From an uncultured Prevotella sp. (GTDB taxonomy: Bacteria; Bacteroidota; Bacteroidia; Bacteroidales; Bacteroidaceae), in assembly GCA_937895845.1 (NCBI GenBank), contig CALBLK010000076.1, positions 40,500-104,499 of the forward strand: a stretch of DNA of 64,000 bases, written 5' to 3'. Under the pieces are notes generated by a model. That model did no database searches, was not told where the DNA came from, and was given only the letters and a program-made list of their open reading frames with translations. Numbering within the stretch: the first letter of the stretch is position 1; each line of letters starts with the position of its first letter. The position numbers and the translations under genes were made by a program. Shown here in pieces: positions 50,509-59,518 of the stretch.

Positions 50509-53500
50509 ATGCGCAGATTTACTATCGTTTTGGCCGTTTTCGTTCTGCTGGCCACTTGTGCCCGGCTTTCTGCACAGGTGATTTGCTACTACGAAATGGC
50601 CGTTTCCACACACAATTACACTGCTTCACCCGCGTTAGTGAGCGTGCTCCCGCAGGACAAGTCAGCAGACTTTAACGGACTGGTGTTTGATGACAAGGGG
50701 GCACAGTCGACCGCACTTGATGGGAGTGGCTTCAACATTGGCTTCGATTTCAAGTACAACAACCAGATATTCACTCGCTTTGCCCTGGCCGCCAACGGTT
50801 ATGTGGTGCTGGGCAAGGCCGAGGGCATCAGTTTCAGTGTGCCTTCAAGCTACAGCATTGACAACGTGCTGAGCAGTTACAGCAACGTGTTCGGCGTGGT
50901 GCTGGGCTGCGAACTGGGGCGGAGTGACAGCACCGAGGTAGGCTATGAGCTGGCCGGCGAGGCAGGAAACCGCGTGCTGACCATCGAGTATCGCAACCTT
51001 GACGTGGTCAGCTGGGGCAGTGTCACTGCAACGGTCACCGTGCAGTACCGCCTGTATGAGGCCACGGGCAACATTGATTTTGCGTTCAATCACTTTGCAC
51101 CCAGCCCCGACAGCTATTTCCGCCCGCAGACCGTCAAAATAGGACTGGCCGGCAACCCGGGCGATGTGTTGCTCAAGGACGGCTACTTTGACGATGATGC
51201 CGTGTCGTCGAACGCCTATGGGGTTAGCTGGTCTTCATACAGTTATCCTGCCGACGGCCTCACCTATACCTGGTCGGCACCCAAGAGCTGCGAGACCCCG
51301 ACGGCTCAGCCGTCAGGCCTTCAGCTGGAGAGCAGCAGCAACGCCGTGAAAGGCAGTTTCACGGCTCAGGCCGAAGGAGACCACTTCCTGGTGCTCATCG
51401 ATCGGGCCGAGACACTTGGCCGTATGCCTGCCGATGGCACAACCTATGCCGCCGGAGACTCCATTGGCACGGCGCGCGTGATAGGCTATCTCACGGATGG
51501 CGCCTCTTTTGCCACCGCTTCCGACCTCTCTGGGGCCACAGCCTATCATGTCTATGTGATGGCGGCCAATTCATCGTGCCTGGGCGGACCCAAATATAAT
51601 AAGGTGTCGCCGCTCACGGGCACTGTCTCTACGCAGCCCGAGGCCCCGGCAGAAATCACAGTGACTGCCGTTGACAGCACAGCCGTGCAGTTTGCCGTGC
51701 AGCCCAATTCTTCCAGCGACCCCGTTCTGGTGGCCATGACCGACAGGTATGCCGTGAGTGGCAGCGGGTCCACACTGAGCGACCCGCAGTTTGGCACGCC
51801 TGAGGGAGACTATGCCGTGGGTGACAGAATAGCAGGTGGCGGCACAGTGGTTTATAAAGGGCCGGCAAAAGACTTCAACACACTTGACGGCTTGAAGAAA
51901 AACACCGTCTGCCACCTCAAGGCCTGGACTGTCGGCAGCGATGGCCGCTACTCTACAACCGCCGCGGTGGCCAGCACGAGGACGGCCGCTACCATGCCAT
52001 GGAATCCAGCCCTGGCAAGCTGCCCGTTGCAGGCCGCACCGGCCGGCTGGAGCTTTGGCGGCGGCAAGTGGGTGGTGGCCACGGATAATTCCTGGGGCTC
52101 CACCGACACCGCGCCTTATCTCGAGGCCACTGACGTGAAGTGTGACGGCGGTCAGGTGAGCGAGGCTTGGGCTGAACTGCCCGATGTCTACCTTGCCAGG
52201 ACGGCCAACCGTCTGATTTTCGCGCTCCAGATGAACGAGTATGTGGGCTACACCAAGCAGCCCCTTGCGCTTGGCGACAGTGACGAGCTGCTGGTGCAGC
52301 TGACCACTGACGGCCAAAACTACACCACTGTGCAGACACTCGGCAAGGCCGATATGCCGGCGGCAGGCAGCGTGGATGACTACAAGAAGCATTATGTCAC
52401 CTTCTACGAGGCCGCTGGCAGCAAGGTGCGTATGCGGCTGCTCTTACGCTTGCGCTCGGCCCACGAGTCGGTAACAATCCGTCTGCGCGACCTCGCGCTT
52501 GAGGAAAAAGGCTCGTGCGACTATCCCGTCAATGTCACTGTGCCCGACACTTCGATTGTCGGTGGCGAGGCCACCGTGGCCTGGCAGTCGCAGGGCGAGG
52601 AGGACGCCTGGGAGATTTGGTACAAGAAGAGTGGTGACACGTCATGGACAAAGACCGGTGCCGTGCGCACCAATCCCTATAAGCTCACCGGGCTCGACGG
52701 TCTGACCGGCTATGTTGCCCAGGTGCGGGCGCTCTGCTCAGAGACCGAGCACTCCAAGTGGTCGGAGAAGGTAACTTTCAAGAGCGGCCTGGCTGTTCCG
52801 TTCACCGAGGACTTCACTGCCGAGAAGGCCGAGCCTGCCGGCTGGAAAGCCAAGGCCGGCGAACTGGGCTCACCCTCCGTGCTGACCGATGGCGGCAACT
52901 GGAAGTTCAATGCCGGCTACTGGTCTGCCTCAGTCATTTACACCACCTACGACACCGATGGCAACGGATGGTACATCAGCCCTCTGTTCGACCTGGGTGA
53001 CGGCAGTGCAAGCTACGATGCTTTCTTTGAAATCGAGAGCGGTTACTCGCGCGCTGAAAGCACGGCACTCTACCTGGTTGTGGCCAAAGACGGCAAAGAC
53101 TTCTATGCCAATGACACCGTGATGGTGCTGAAAGACGATGCCGTGGCCACAGGAACCTACAAGGCTTCGCTCCTGGGCTATACCGGCAAGGTGCGTCTTG
53201 GCCTCCTGTTTGTCAACGAGGGTGGAAGCTACAGCAACCTGTCGCTGAAGAACGTCGGTGTGCAGTACGGCTTGCCCACAGCCATCAGTGCTCCGCTGTC
53301 CGACCTCTCGGTCACTGCTGAGGGCGGCCTGCTCAGGCTGGCTGGCGCAAGTGGCCTGACTGTGTGCAGTGTCCAGGTGTACGATGCAGCCGGACGGCTC
53401 TTGCAGCAGTCTGCGCCCGTTGTCCAGGGGCAGCCGCTGCGGCTGCCCCTGAGAGCCCGAGGCAATGTGATGGTGCGTGTCAACACCACCGAGGGCAGCA

Positions 53501-53526
53501 AGGTGCTGCATCTCAATGTCAGATAA
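50509..53526 (+). CDS. large secreted protein with FN3 and adhesin-type domains, T9SS sorting end
   Basis: The 1005-residue protein has a signal peptide (MRRFTIVLAVFVLLATCARL) and several fibronectin-III-like modules (for example MSGDTSWTK-type YKLTGLDGLTGYVAQVRALC at about 720-745). A choice-of-anchor-J/cleaved-adhesin-like domain follows at about 765-925 (VPFTEDFTAEKAEPAGWKAK onward). The last 75 residues look like a type A T9SS sorting domain: LTVCSVQVYDAAGRLLQQSA, then a Leu/Arg-rich stretch and VMVRVNTTEGSKVLHLNVR. It should be exported to the cell surface by the secretion system whose parts are encoded at 7-12 kb and 28-30 kb. Function as adhesin is inferred. Confidence 0.85.
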   Translation: MRRFTIVLAVFVLLATCARLSAQVICYYEMAVSTHNYTASPALVSVLPQDKSADFNGLVFDDKGAQSTALDGSGFNIGFDFKYNNQIFTRFALAANGYVVLGKAEGISFSVPSSYSIDNVLSSYSNVFGVVLGCELGRSDSTEVGYELAGEAGNRVLTIEYRNLDVVSWGSVTATVTVQYRLYEATGNIDFAFNHFAPSPDSYFRPQTVKIGLAGNPGDVLLKDGYFDDDAVSSNAYGVSWSSYSYPADGLTYTWSAPKSCETPTAQPSGLQLESSSNAVKGSFTAQAEGDHFLVLIDRAETLGRMPADGTTYAAGDSIGTARVIGYLTDGASFATASDLSGATAYHVYVMAANSSCLGGPKYNKVSPLTGTVSTQPEAPAEITVTAVDSTAVQFAVQPNSSSDPVLVAMTDRYAVSGSGSTLSDPQFGTPEGDYAVGDRIAGGGTVVYKGPAKDFNTLDGLKKNTVCHLKAWTVGSDGRYSTTAAVASTRTAATMPWNPALASCPLQAAPAGWSFGGGKWVVATDNSWGSTDTAPYLEATDVKCDGGQVSEAWAELPDVYLARTANRLIFALQMNEYVGYTKQPLALGDSDELLVQLTTDGQNYTTVQTLGKADMPAAGSVDDYKKHYVTFYEAAGSKVRMRLLLRLRSAHESVTIRLRDLALEEKGSCDYPVNVTVPDTSIVGGEATVAWQSQGEEDAWEIWYKKSGDTSWTKTGAVRTNPYKLTGLDGLTGYVAQVRALCSETEHSKWSEKVTFKSGLAVPFTEDFTAEKAEPAGWKAKAGELGSPSVLTDGGNWKFNAGYWSASVIYTTYDTDGNGWYISPLFDLGDGSASYDAFFEIESGYSRAESTALYLVVAKDGKDFYANDTVMVLKDDAVATGTYKASLLGYTGKVRLGLLFVNEGGSYSNLSLKNVGVQYGLPTAISAPLSDLSVTAEGGLLRLAGASGLTVCSVQVYDAAGRLLQQSAPVVQGQPLRLPLRARGNVMVRVNTTEGSKVLHLNVR

Positions 53527-53534
53527 CCCTGCCA

Positions 53535-53586
53535 CTTCCAGGGCTGGAGACGCTGCGGCATGCACAAGCGTTTCCTGCCCTGGAAG
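53535..53586 (+). terminator. weak hairpin after the first surface-protein gene
   Basis: CTTCCAGGGC (53535-53544) pairs with GCCCTGGAAG (53577-53586) over a long loop. There is no strong T-run, so termination is uncertain. Confidence 0.35.
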
Positions 53587-53657
53587 GCTTCCGGCCTGCT
53601 TGTACATCTGCTTGCAGACAGACATATATAAACATTTGAAAACCTGTTTTAAAGATT

Positions 53658-54914
53658 ATGAAGAAGAGATTTACGCTGATTCTTATGGCAGCCATGTGTC
53701 TGCCCACGGCGACATTCGCCGACTTTGTGGTCAACAACATCAAGTATGCGCCCATCAGTGACACCGAGGTTCGGGTGACAGGGGGAACCATCAGCGGGTC
53801 CTCACTTGTAATCCCGGAGACCGTGTATGATGAGGATGAAGACCTTGACTACACGGTGACCGAAATTGGCGACAACGCCTTTGCCCTGTTTGGCGCCGAC
53901 GGTGCGCGAATCACGGGGAATGTCACTCTCCCCAAGACTGTCCGCCGCATCGGCGCCGGCGCGTTCAACTACCAGAGTTTCACTGCCATCAACCTGCCTG
54001 AGGGGCTTACCTATATCGGAGAGAAAGCGTTTGAGGTGAACCGCAACCTGCATACCGTTGTGATGCCGTCAACGCTGAAGGAGATTGGCACCGAGGCCTT
54101 CTCGCGCTCAGGGTTGTCCTATGTCTATATGCTGGGCGACACCCCCTGCACGCTGGGTGACGACATTTTCCTTGATGTGTCGGGCGAGGACGAGAACTTG
54201 AAGTCAGTGGGCTTCCATATCGTTGTCAAGGCCTCGAGACTTGCCGACTACACTTCGGCATGGAACTGCTACGCCGATGCGCTCACCGACAAGGTGCCTC
54301 TGACCACCTCGGGCGAGCTCCCGGTGTATGCGCCTTTCAGCGCCAAGCCCTCAACGGGCGTCACCACCTATTGCAGTCCGATGGCTCTCGACCTTTCCGC
54401 AGCCGAAGGCCTCACAGTCTACTATGTCGAAGCCGTTGCCGGCAACACCGTCAAGGCAGTGTCGCTGCCAGGCTCTGTGCTGCCTGCCGGCGAGGGCGTG
54501 ATTCTCAACGGCGAGAAAGACAAGACCTATTACGCGCGGATTGCCGACGACCAGACGGCACAGCTCGGCGTGAGCAACTGTCTCAAGGGAACGCTGGCAC
54601 GCATGTCGCTTGCTGCGACTGATGGCGACAGCAAAAACTACGTGCTCTGCGACACCGACTTCACCCTGTTCAGTGACGCTGACCCGTGGCGCCGCTACAT
54701 CCGCCAGAACACAGCTTACCTGCCAGTTAGGGCCGACCTGGCGCCGGCCGACACGCTGGCGCTCACACTCAACGGCGTGGCTACGGCTGTCAAGCGTGTG
54801 AACACTTTCAGATGCGAGGCCCGCGAACTTTACCACACGCTGGATGGCCGCGCAGCAGCCACCCCCAGTCACGGCATCTTCATCTGCAAGAACCGCAAGG
54901 TGGTGGCGCGCTGA
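53658..54914 (+). CDS. BspA-type leucine-rich-repeat secreted protein
   Basis: The 418-residue protein has a signal peptide (FTLILMAAMCLPTATFA) and LRR_5/BspA repeats at about 55-165 (YTVTEIGDNAFALFG, TLPKTVRRIGAGAFNYQ, NLPEGLTYIGEKAFEVN, MPSTLKEIGTEAFSRSG). A C-terminal beta-rich region follows (PSTGVTTYCSPMALDLSAAE). The very end, YHTLDGRAAATPSHGIFICK then NRKVVAR, matches the short Prevotella-type terminal motif (DGR...GI.I...KVV). BspA proteins bind host matrix proteins in oral Bacteroidales. It lies between two other exported proteins on the same strand. Confidence 0.88.
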   Translation: MKKRFTLILMAAMCLPTATFADFVVNNIKYAPISDTEVRVTGGTISGSSLVIPETVYDEDEDLDYTVTEIGDNAFALFGADGARITGNVTLPKTVRRIGAGAFNYQSFTAINLPEGLTYIGEKAFEVNRNLHTVVMPSTLKEIGTEAFSRSGLSYVYMLGDTPCTLGDDIFLDVSGEDENLKSVGFHIVVKASRLADYTSAWNCYADALTDKVPLTTSGELPVYAPFSAKPSTGVTTYCSPMALDLSAAEGLTVYYVEAVAGNTVKAVSLPGSVLPAGEGVILNGEKDKTYYARIADDQTAQLGVSNCLKGTLARMSLAATDGDSKNYVLCDTDFTLFSDADPWRRYIRQNTAYLPVRADLAPADTLALTLNGVATAVKRVNTFRCEARELYHTLDGRAAATPSHGIFICKNRKVVAR

Positions 54915-54980
54915 CCGCATACAGGCAGAGGGCGCACGAATGTGATTGAGACCGTATGAACGTAACTATATAGTCAAAAG

Positions 54981-57900
54981 ATGAATAAGGTAAAAACACT
55001 ATTTGCCATTGCGCTGATGTGCTGTCCGGTGTGCCTGTTGGCACAGACGGCCCGCGGACAGCGCGGTGACATTCTTACAGCCAGGCCGGCCGGTGCCAAG
55101 GCACTCGCAGACACGCCGCGCCGCAACTGGCTATCCACACGTATGAAGGGTAACAACGCGCCGGCACTCACCGGCCGGCTGGGACGCAAGAGACCTGCGT
55201 CCCGCCGGCCGCAGCTGCTGGCCACCACAGGCGATGGCACCGAGTTGTGGGGCAGCATTGTGTATGCAGACTCCTGGAACGAAGCCTATTGGAAAGGCGA
55301 ATACGTGCCTTTCGGCTACTATGCCTTCAAGGCCAGTGCCGACAGCCGCTTTGAAGACCTGGCCCTCGATGAGGCCATGCAGGCCGATGGCGGCGCTGTG
55401 ATTCTCAATGACACGCTCCACTTGGTGCATGATGTCTATGGGTACGGCTCCCACTGGGTGGTCTATTCGGCATACGACACCAAGAGCTGGACACTTGTTG
55501 ACCAAAAGGCCACGGGCGACTTTGGCCTCTCGGCCTTCGACCTGGCCCTCGACCCTGTCAGCGGACTGGTGTATGGCGAGTTCAGCAGTACCGACAGCGG
55601 GATGGCAGGCTTCGGAACCATTGACTTCAGCACGCTTGAAAAGGAGGTTATACCCATGGATACCACTTTCGTGGGGCTGGCATTTAACAGCAAGGGTGTG
55701 CTCTATGGCATCAACATCGATGGCAACCTTTACACCATTGACAAGCTCACCGGCGCCTACTCCCTGGTTGGCGCCACAGGGCTGAAGCCTTCCGCTTACC
55801 GCCAGAGCGCCACATTCGACTTGTCGACCGACAAGCTCTATTTCACCACACAGACAACAGACAACACCTCGGGACTGTATCAGATAGACACCGCCACAGG
55901 AAAGGCGTCGCTCATCAAGATGTTTGACGACAACCAGGAGGTGTGCGGCCTGATGGTGCCCCAGCGGGGTGTCACGGCCGGCTCGCCGGCCATGGCCACC
56001 GGTCTGGGACTGACTTTCAGCGAGGGCGAGCTTTCCGGCAAGGTGGTGTTCACCGCACCGACCAAGACCATGGGCGGAGCCAGCCTTGATGGCGCGCTCA
56101 CTTACTATGTGGTGGCCAACGGCGACACGCTCGCTTCGGGCGTGACACAGCCCGGAGCGGCTAATAGCGTTGGCGTGACTGTGGCCAAGGCTGGTGCCTA
56201 CCGCTTTGATGTGCTTGTGCGCAATGCTGCAGGCATGAGCCAGCCCTGCCGCGGCAAACTGCCCTGGGTAGGCTTTGACAACCCGGTGCTGACGGTCAGC
56301 CGGTTTGCCATTGACCGCGATACGCGCCGCGCCTCACTTTCCTGGAGCGTGCAGGGCGCAGGCACCCACACCGGCTACATTGACCATCAGAACATCACTT
56401 ACAAGGTTATCCGCTACCCGGGCGCTGTGGCTGTGAGCCAGGGCACCCGCGAGAGCACTTTCGAGGAGGTGTTGCCAGAGGGCGAAATCTCGCTCTACTC
56501 CTATGGGGTGATAGCCGACAATCATGGTATGGCGAGCGAACAGGCTGTCACAGCGGAACTGGCATGTGGCTCATACCGCAGCCTGCCCTATATGGAGACC
56601 TTTGGCTCTGAGGGCACCGTTGGCCAGCTCTTCACTGTGCTGGATGGCAACAAGGACAACAACACATGGGTTTGGGACAGCGAGAACGGCGGAAAGGCCG
56701 TCTACAACAGCGGTAACACCGGTGTGTATGGCGACGACTGGCTGTTCACTCCGTTGCTGAAGATGGAGCCGGGGCGCACTTACAACCTCTCGTTTGTGGC
56801 CAGTGGCAAGGACGGCAACCGCATCCAGGTGAAGTTCGGCCAGGGCGCAGACCCCACAGACCGTAACCAGTACAAGGTGGTGGTGAAGACTACCGAACTG
56901 CACAATGCCACCGACACGGTCATCAACAAGGAGGTCGAGGTGGCCGAGGCTGGCTATTACAAGTTTGCCTTCCATGCCGTGAGCGGCCCGAACAAGGGTA
57001 AGCTTTATCTGGACAATGTGCGGATTGAACAACGCTCGGTGAAAGGCGCGCCCGGGAAAGTGTCCGGACTGGCCGTCACCCCGGCGCCCAAGGCCGGGCT
57101 GGCCGGTGCGGTGAGGTTCACCATGCCCACCGTCACGAACGACGGGCGGCCGCTGACGACGGACAGCCGTGTTGAGGTGCGCCGCAACACAGCAGTTATC
57201 AAACAGCTGGACGACCTCGCTCCCGGACAGCAGATTGTCTTTCTTGACGATGCGCCCGACAACGGCTTCAACACCTATACGGTTGTTCCGTTCAACGGAC
57301 TGGGCGAGGGCGACCGCGACTCCGTGACCGTGTTCATCGGTCAGGACCAGCCCTGCAGCGTGAAGAACCTGCGGCTTACCGACAACCTTGACGGCACGGC
57401 CACGCTGGCTTGGAACGCTCCAGACACACTGGGCGTGAATGGCGGCTATGTGGACAGCGCGCGGGTGAGCTACAAGGTCTATTATGGCAACTACACACAG
57501 TTCTTCCCCGACACTGTGCTGGTGGGAAAGACCGAACTGGAGATACCCATCCGTGTTGAGGGGATGCAGAGCAACCTCTATTATAATGTGCAGGCCGCAA
57601 CGGCGACCGGTGAGAGCGGTCTTGTGGAGTCGAACCTTGTCGTTGAGGGAGAGCCTTATGCACTGCCTTTCGCCGAGTCGTTCCCCAGCGGCAACTATGA
57701 AACACTGTGGTGGAGAGACCATGCCACCTCTGACAATTCGTTCCGCTTCAACCTTGGGGTGTCATCGGACAACGACAACGGCTCCATTTACTGGTACCCG
57801 GCAAGCGGCACCTACGAAGGTGAGGTGTGCACCGGAAAAATCAGCCTCAGCGGTGCCAAGCACCCGCAACTCAGCTTCGACTACTTTGTGGTGCCGAAGT

Positions 57901-59405
57901 TTGACGGCCAGTGGCAGGTGAGTGTGCTGGAGAATGGCGTGCGTGAGCACACGGTGTGGACGCTCGACTTCAGCACTGTGGACAGCTATGACCATTGGGA
58001 GAAAGCCAATGTCGACCTGTCGGCATTCAGAGCCTCTGAGTTTGTCATTGTCAGGTTCAAGGCCACGAGCCACCAGACTGACAACCACGGTATGTTCCTT
58101 GACAATGTGGAGGTGAGGGATGTCAACGGCCACGACCTGGCTGTGAGCATGACCGCACCAAAGACTTTGCGCAAGGGCAAGGCCAACAACGTTGTGGTGA
58201 GTGTGGCCAACAAGGGCAAGTTCGCCGAACAGTCGGCGGACGTTGTGCTCCGCGACGGTGGCCGCGAGGTGGCCCGCACCGGCTGCGGACTGCTGGACGT
58301 GTCGGCCGACTCTGCCTATGTCTTTGCCTATGTGCCGGCAGTCACAGCCGGGACAACGGCAGACTTGACGGCCGCTGTCGAGCTGGCCGATGACGAGAAC
58401 ATGGCCGACAACACCGACGAGGCCACCCTCCGTCTGGCCGACAACAACTTTGCGCAGCCTGTCTCGCTCACTGCGAAACGTACAGACGGTGGCCATGTGC
58501 AACTGACTTGGAGCGCACCGGCCACGCTTGACAATGTTGTGACCGATGACATGGAAGACTATGCCTCTTGGACAGTTGGACACATTGGCGACTGGAGTGT
58601 GTTTGATGGCGACGGAAAGCAGTCGTACGGCATCGGGAGTACCTATTTCCCCCATACAGGCGACCCCTATGCCTTCATCGTGTTCAACCCCGGTGAGCTG
58701 GGGCTTGATGTCAACGCCCAGGCCTATTCTAACCTGAAGCCCAGCTCGGGCGAGCAGTGCCTCGTCTGCTTTGACGCTGTAGCCTCAAAGAGCAACGACT
58801 GGCTCGTCTCGCCAGTTCTGTCGGGCAAGGCTCAGACAGTGAGTTTCTTTGCCAAGAACATTGGCACTGCCTCGGGCAACTTTGTCGAGAAGTTCAATGT
58901 TCTTTATTCGGCCGGCGGTAAGGAGATGTCTGACTTCAAACTGCTGACAGCCGCGCCCGTGAGTGCTACCGATGTGTGGACACAGTATGCTTTCGACCTC
59001 CCTGATGGGGCGGCGCGCTTCGCCTTGCAGGTGGTTTCCGAAGACCAGTTTGCCTTGATGGTTGACGATGTGTGCTACGAGGGCCAGCAGCTCAGGCTGA
59101 GGGGTTACAACGTGTACCGTGACAATGTGCTGGTGGCCACCGTGCCCGGCACATCGCTCAGCTATACAGATGCCGCTGTGGCCGCTGGTGCCGGCGCAGT
59201 GTATGCAGTGACCGCCGTTTACACCGCCGGTGAGTCGCGGCTCTCCGAGCCGGCTCCTGTCTCGACGGGCATCACCTCTGTGACTGCTGATGGCGCAGAA
59301 GCCAGGCTGTCTTATCGTGTGGACGGCGCTCTGGCCAGGCTGAACAGAGGGCTGCTGGTTGAGAAACTCCAGAGCGGGCATACGCGCAAGGTGGTAAGAA
59401 AATGA
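54981..59405 (+). CDS. giant secreted protein with propeller-like, FN3 and cleaved-adhesin domains
   Basis: The 1474-residue protein has a signal peptide (TLFAIALMCCPVCLLAQ) and a propeller-like N-terminal part (about 90-320; AFNSKGVLYGINIDGNLYTI). It carries three choice-of-anchor-J/cleaved-adhesin-like domains beginning LPYMETFGSEGTVGQLF, LPFAESFPSGNYETLWW and VTDDMEDYASWTVGHIGDWS. FN3-like spacers and a CARDB-like stretch (VVVSVANKGKFAEQSADVVL) are also visible. The end, YRVDGALARLNRGLLVEK then GHTRKVVRK, is a degenerate form of the terminal motif in the BspA neighbour. It is probably a surface adhesin; no protease motif was seen. Confidence 0.85.
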   Translation: MNKVKTLFAIALMCCPVCLLAQTARGQRGDILTARPAGAKALADTPRRNWLSTRMKGNNAPALTGRLGRKRPASRRPQLLATTGDGTELWGSIVYADSWNEAYWKGEYVPFGYYAFKASADSRFEDLALDEAMQADGGAVILNDTLHLVHDVYGYGSHWVVYSAYDTKSWTLVDQKATGDFGLSAFDLALDPVSGLVYGEFSSTDSGMAGFGTIDFSTLEKEVIPMDTTFVGLAFNSKGVLYGINIDGNLYTIDKLTGAYSLVGATGLKPSAYRQSATFDLSTDKLYFTTQTTDNTSGLYQIDTATGKASLIKMFDDNQEVCGLMVPQRGVTAGSPAMATGLGLTFSEGELSGKVVFTAPTKTMGGASLDGALTYYVVANGDTLASGVTQPGAANSVGVTVAKAGAYRFDVLVRNAAGMSQPCRGKLPWVGFDNPVLTVSRFAIDRDTRRASLSWSVQGAGTHTGYIDHQNITYKVIRYPGAVAVSQGTRESTFEEVLPEGEISLYSYGVIADNHGMASEQAVTAELACGSYRSLPYMETFGSEGTVGQLFTVLDGNKDNNTWVWDSENGGKAVYNSGNTGVYGDDWLFTPLLKMEPGRTYNLSFVASGKDGNRIQVKFGQGADPTDRNQYKVVVKTTELHNATDTVINKEVEVAEAGYYKFAFHAVSGPNKGKLYLDNVRIEQRSVKGAPGKVSGLAVTPAPKAGLAGAVRFTMPTVTNDGRPLTTDSRVEVRRNTAVIKQLDDLAPGQQIVFLDDAPDNGFNTYTVVPFNGLGEGDRDSVTVFIGQDQPCSVKNLRLTDNLDGTATLAWNAPDTLGVNGGYVDSARVSYKVYYGNYTQFFPDTVLVGKTELEIPIRVEGMQSNLYYNVQAATATGESGLVESNLVVEGEPYALPFAESFPSGNYETLWWRDHATSDNSFRFNLGVSSDNDNGSIYWYPASGTYEGEVCTGKISLSGAKHPQLSFDYFVVPKFDGQWQVSVLENGVREHTVWTLDFSTVDSYDHWEKANVDLSAFRASEFVIVRFKATSHQTDNHGMFLDNVEVRDVNGHDLAVSMTAPKTLRKGKANNVVVSVANKGKFAEQSADVVLRDGGREVARTGCGLLDVSADSAYVFAYVPAVTAGTTADLTAAVELADDENMADNTDEATLRLADNNFAQPVSLTAKRTDGGHVQLTWSAPATLDNVVTDDMEDYASWTVGHIGDWSVFDGDGKQSYGIGSTYFPHTGDPYAFIVFNPGELGLDVNAQAYSNLKPSSGEQCLVCFDAVASKSNDWLVSPVLSGKAQTVSFFAKNIGTASGNFVEKFNVLYSAGGKEMSDFKLLTAAPVSATDVWTQYAFDLPDGAARFALQVVSEDQFALMVDDVCYEGQQLRLRGYNVYRDNVLVATVPGTSLSYTDAAVAAGAGAVYAVTAVYTAGESRLSEPAPVSTGITSVTADGAEARLSYRVDGALARLNRGLLVEKLQSGHTRKVVRK

Positions 59406-59419
59406 TATCTTCGCCCGGC

Positions 59420-59498
59420 GCATACACACAGGTGTATGCACTGGGAGGTGGCTGAAATGCAGTCAGGGCAGGGCGCATTGGCACCCTGCCCTGACTGC
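59420..59498. terminator. tandem hairpins between the adhesin and helicase genes
   Basis: A small hairpin GCATACAC/GTGTATGC lies at 59420-59439. A larger one, GCAGTCAGGGCAGGG (59459-59473) with its perfect 15-base complement (59484-59498), follows. They separate two convergent genes. No long T-run follows on the plus strand. Confidence 0.6.
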
Positions 59499-59518
59499 TC
59501 CCGGCGCGCTGGCACTGG

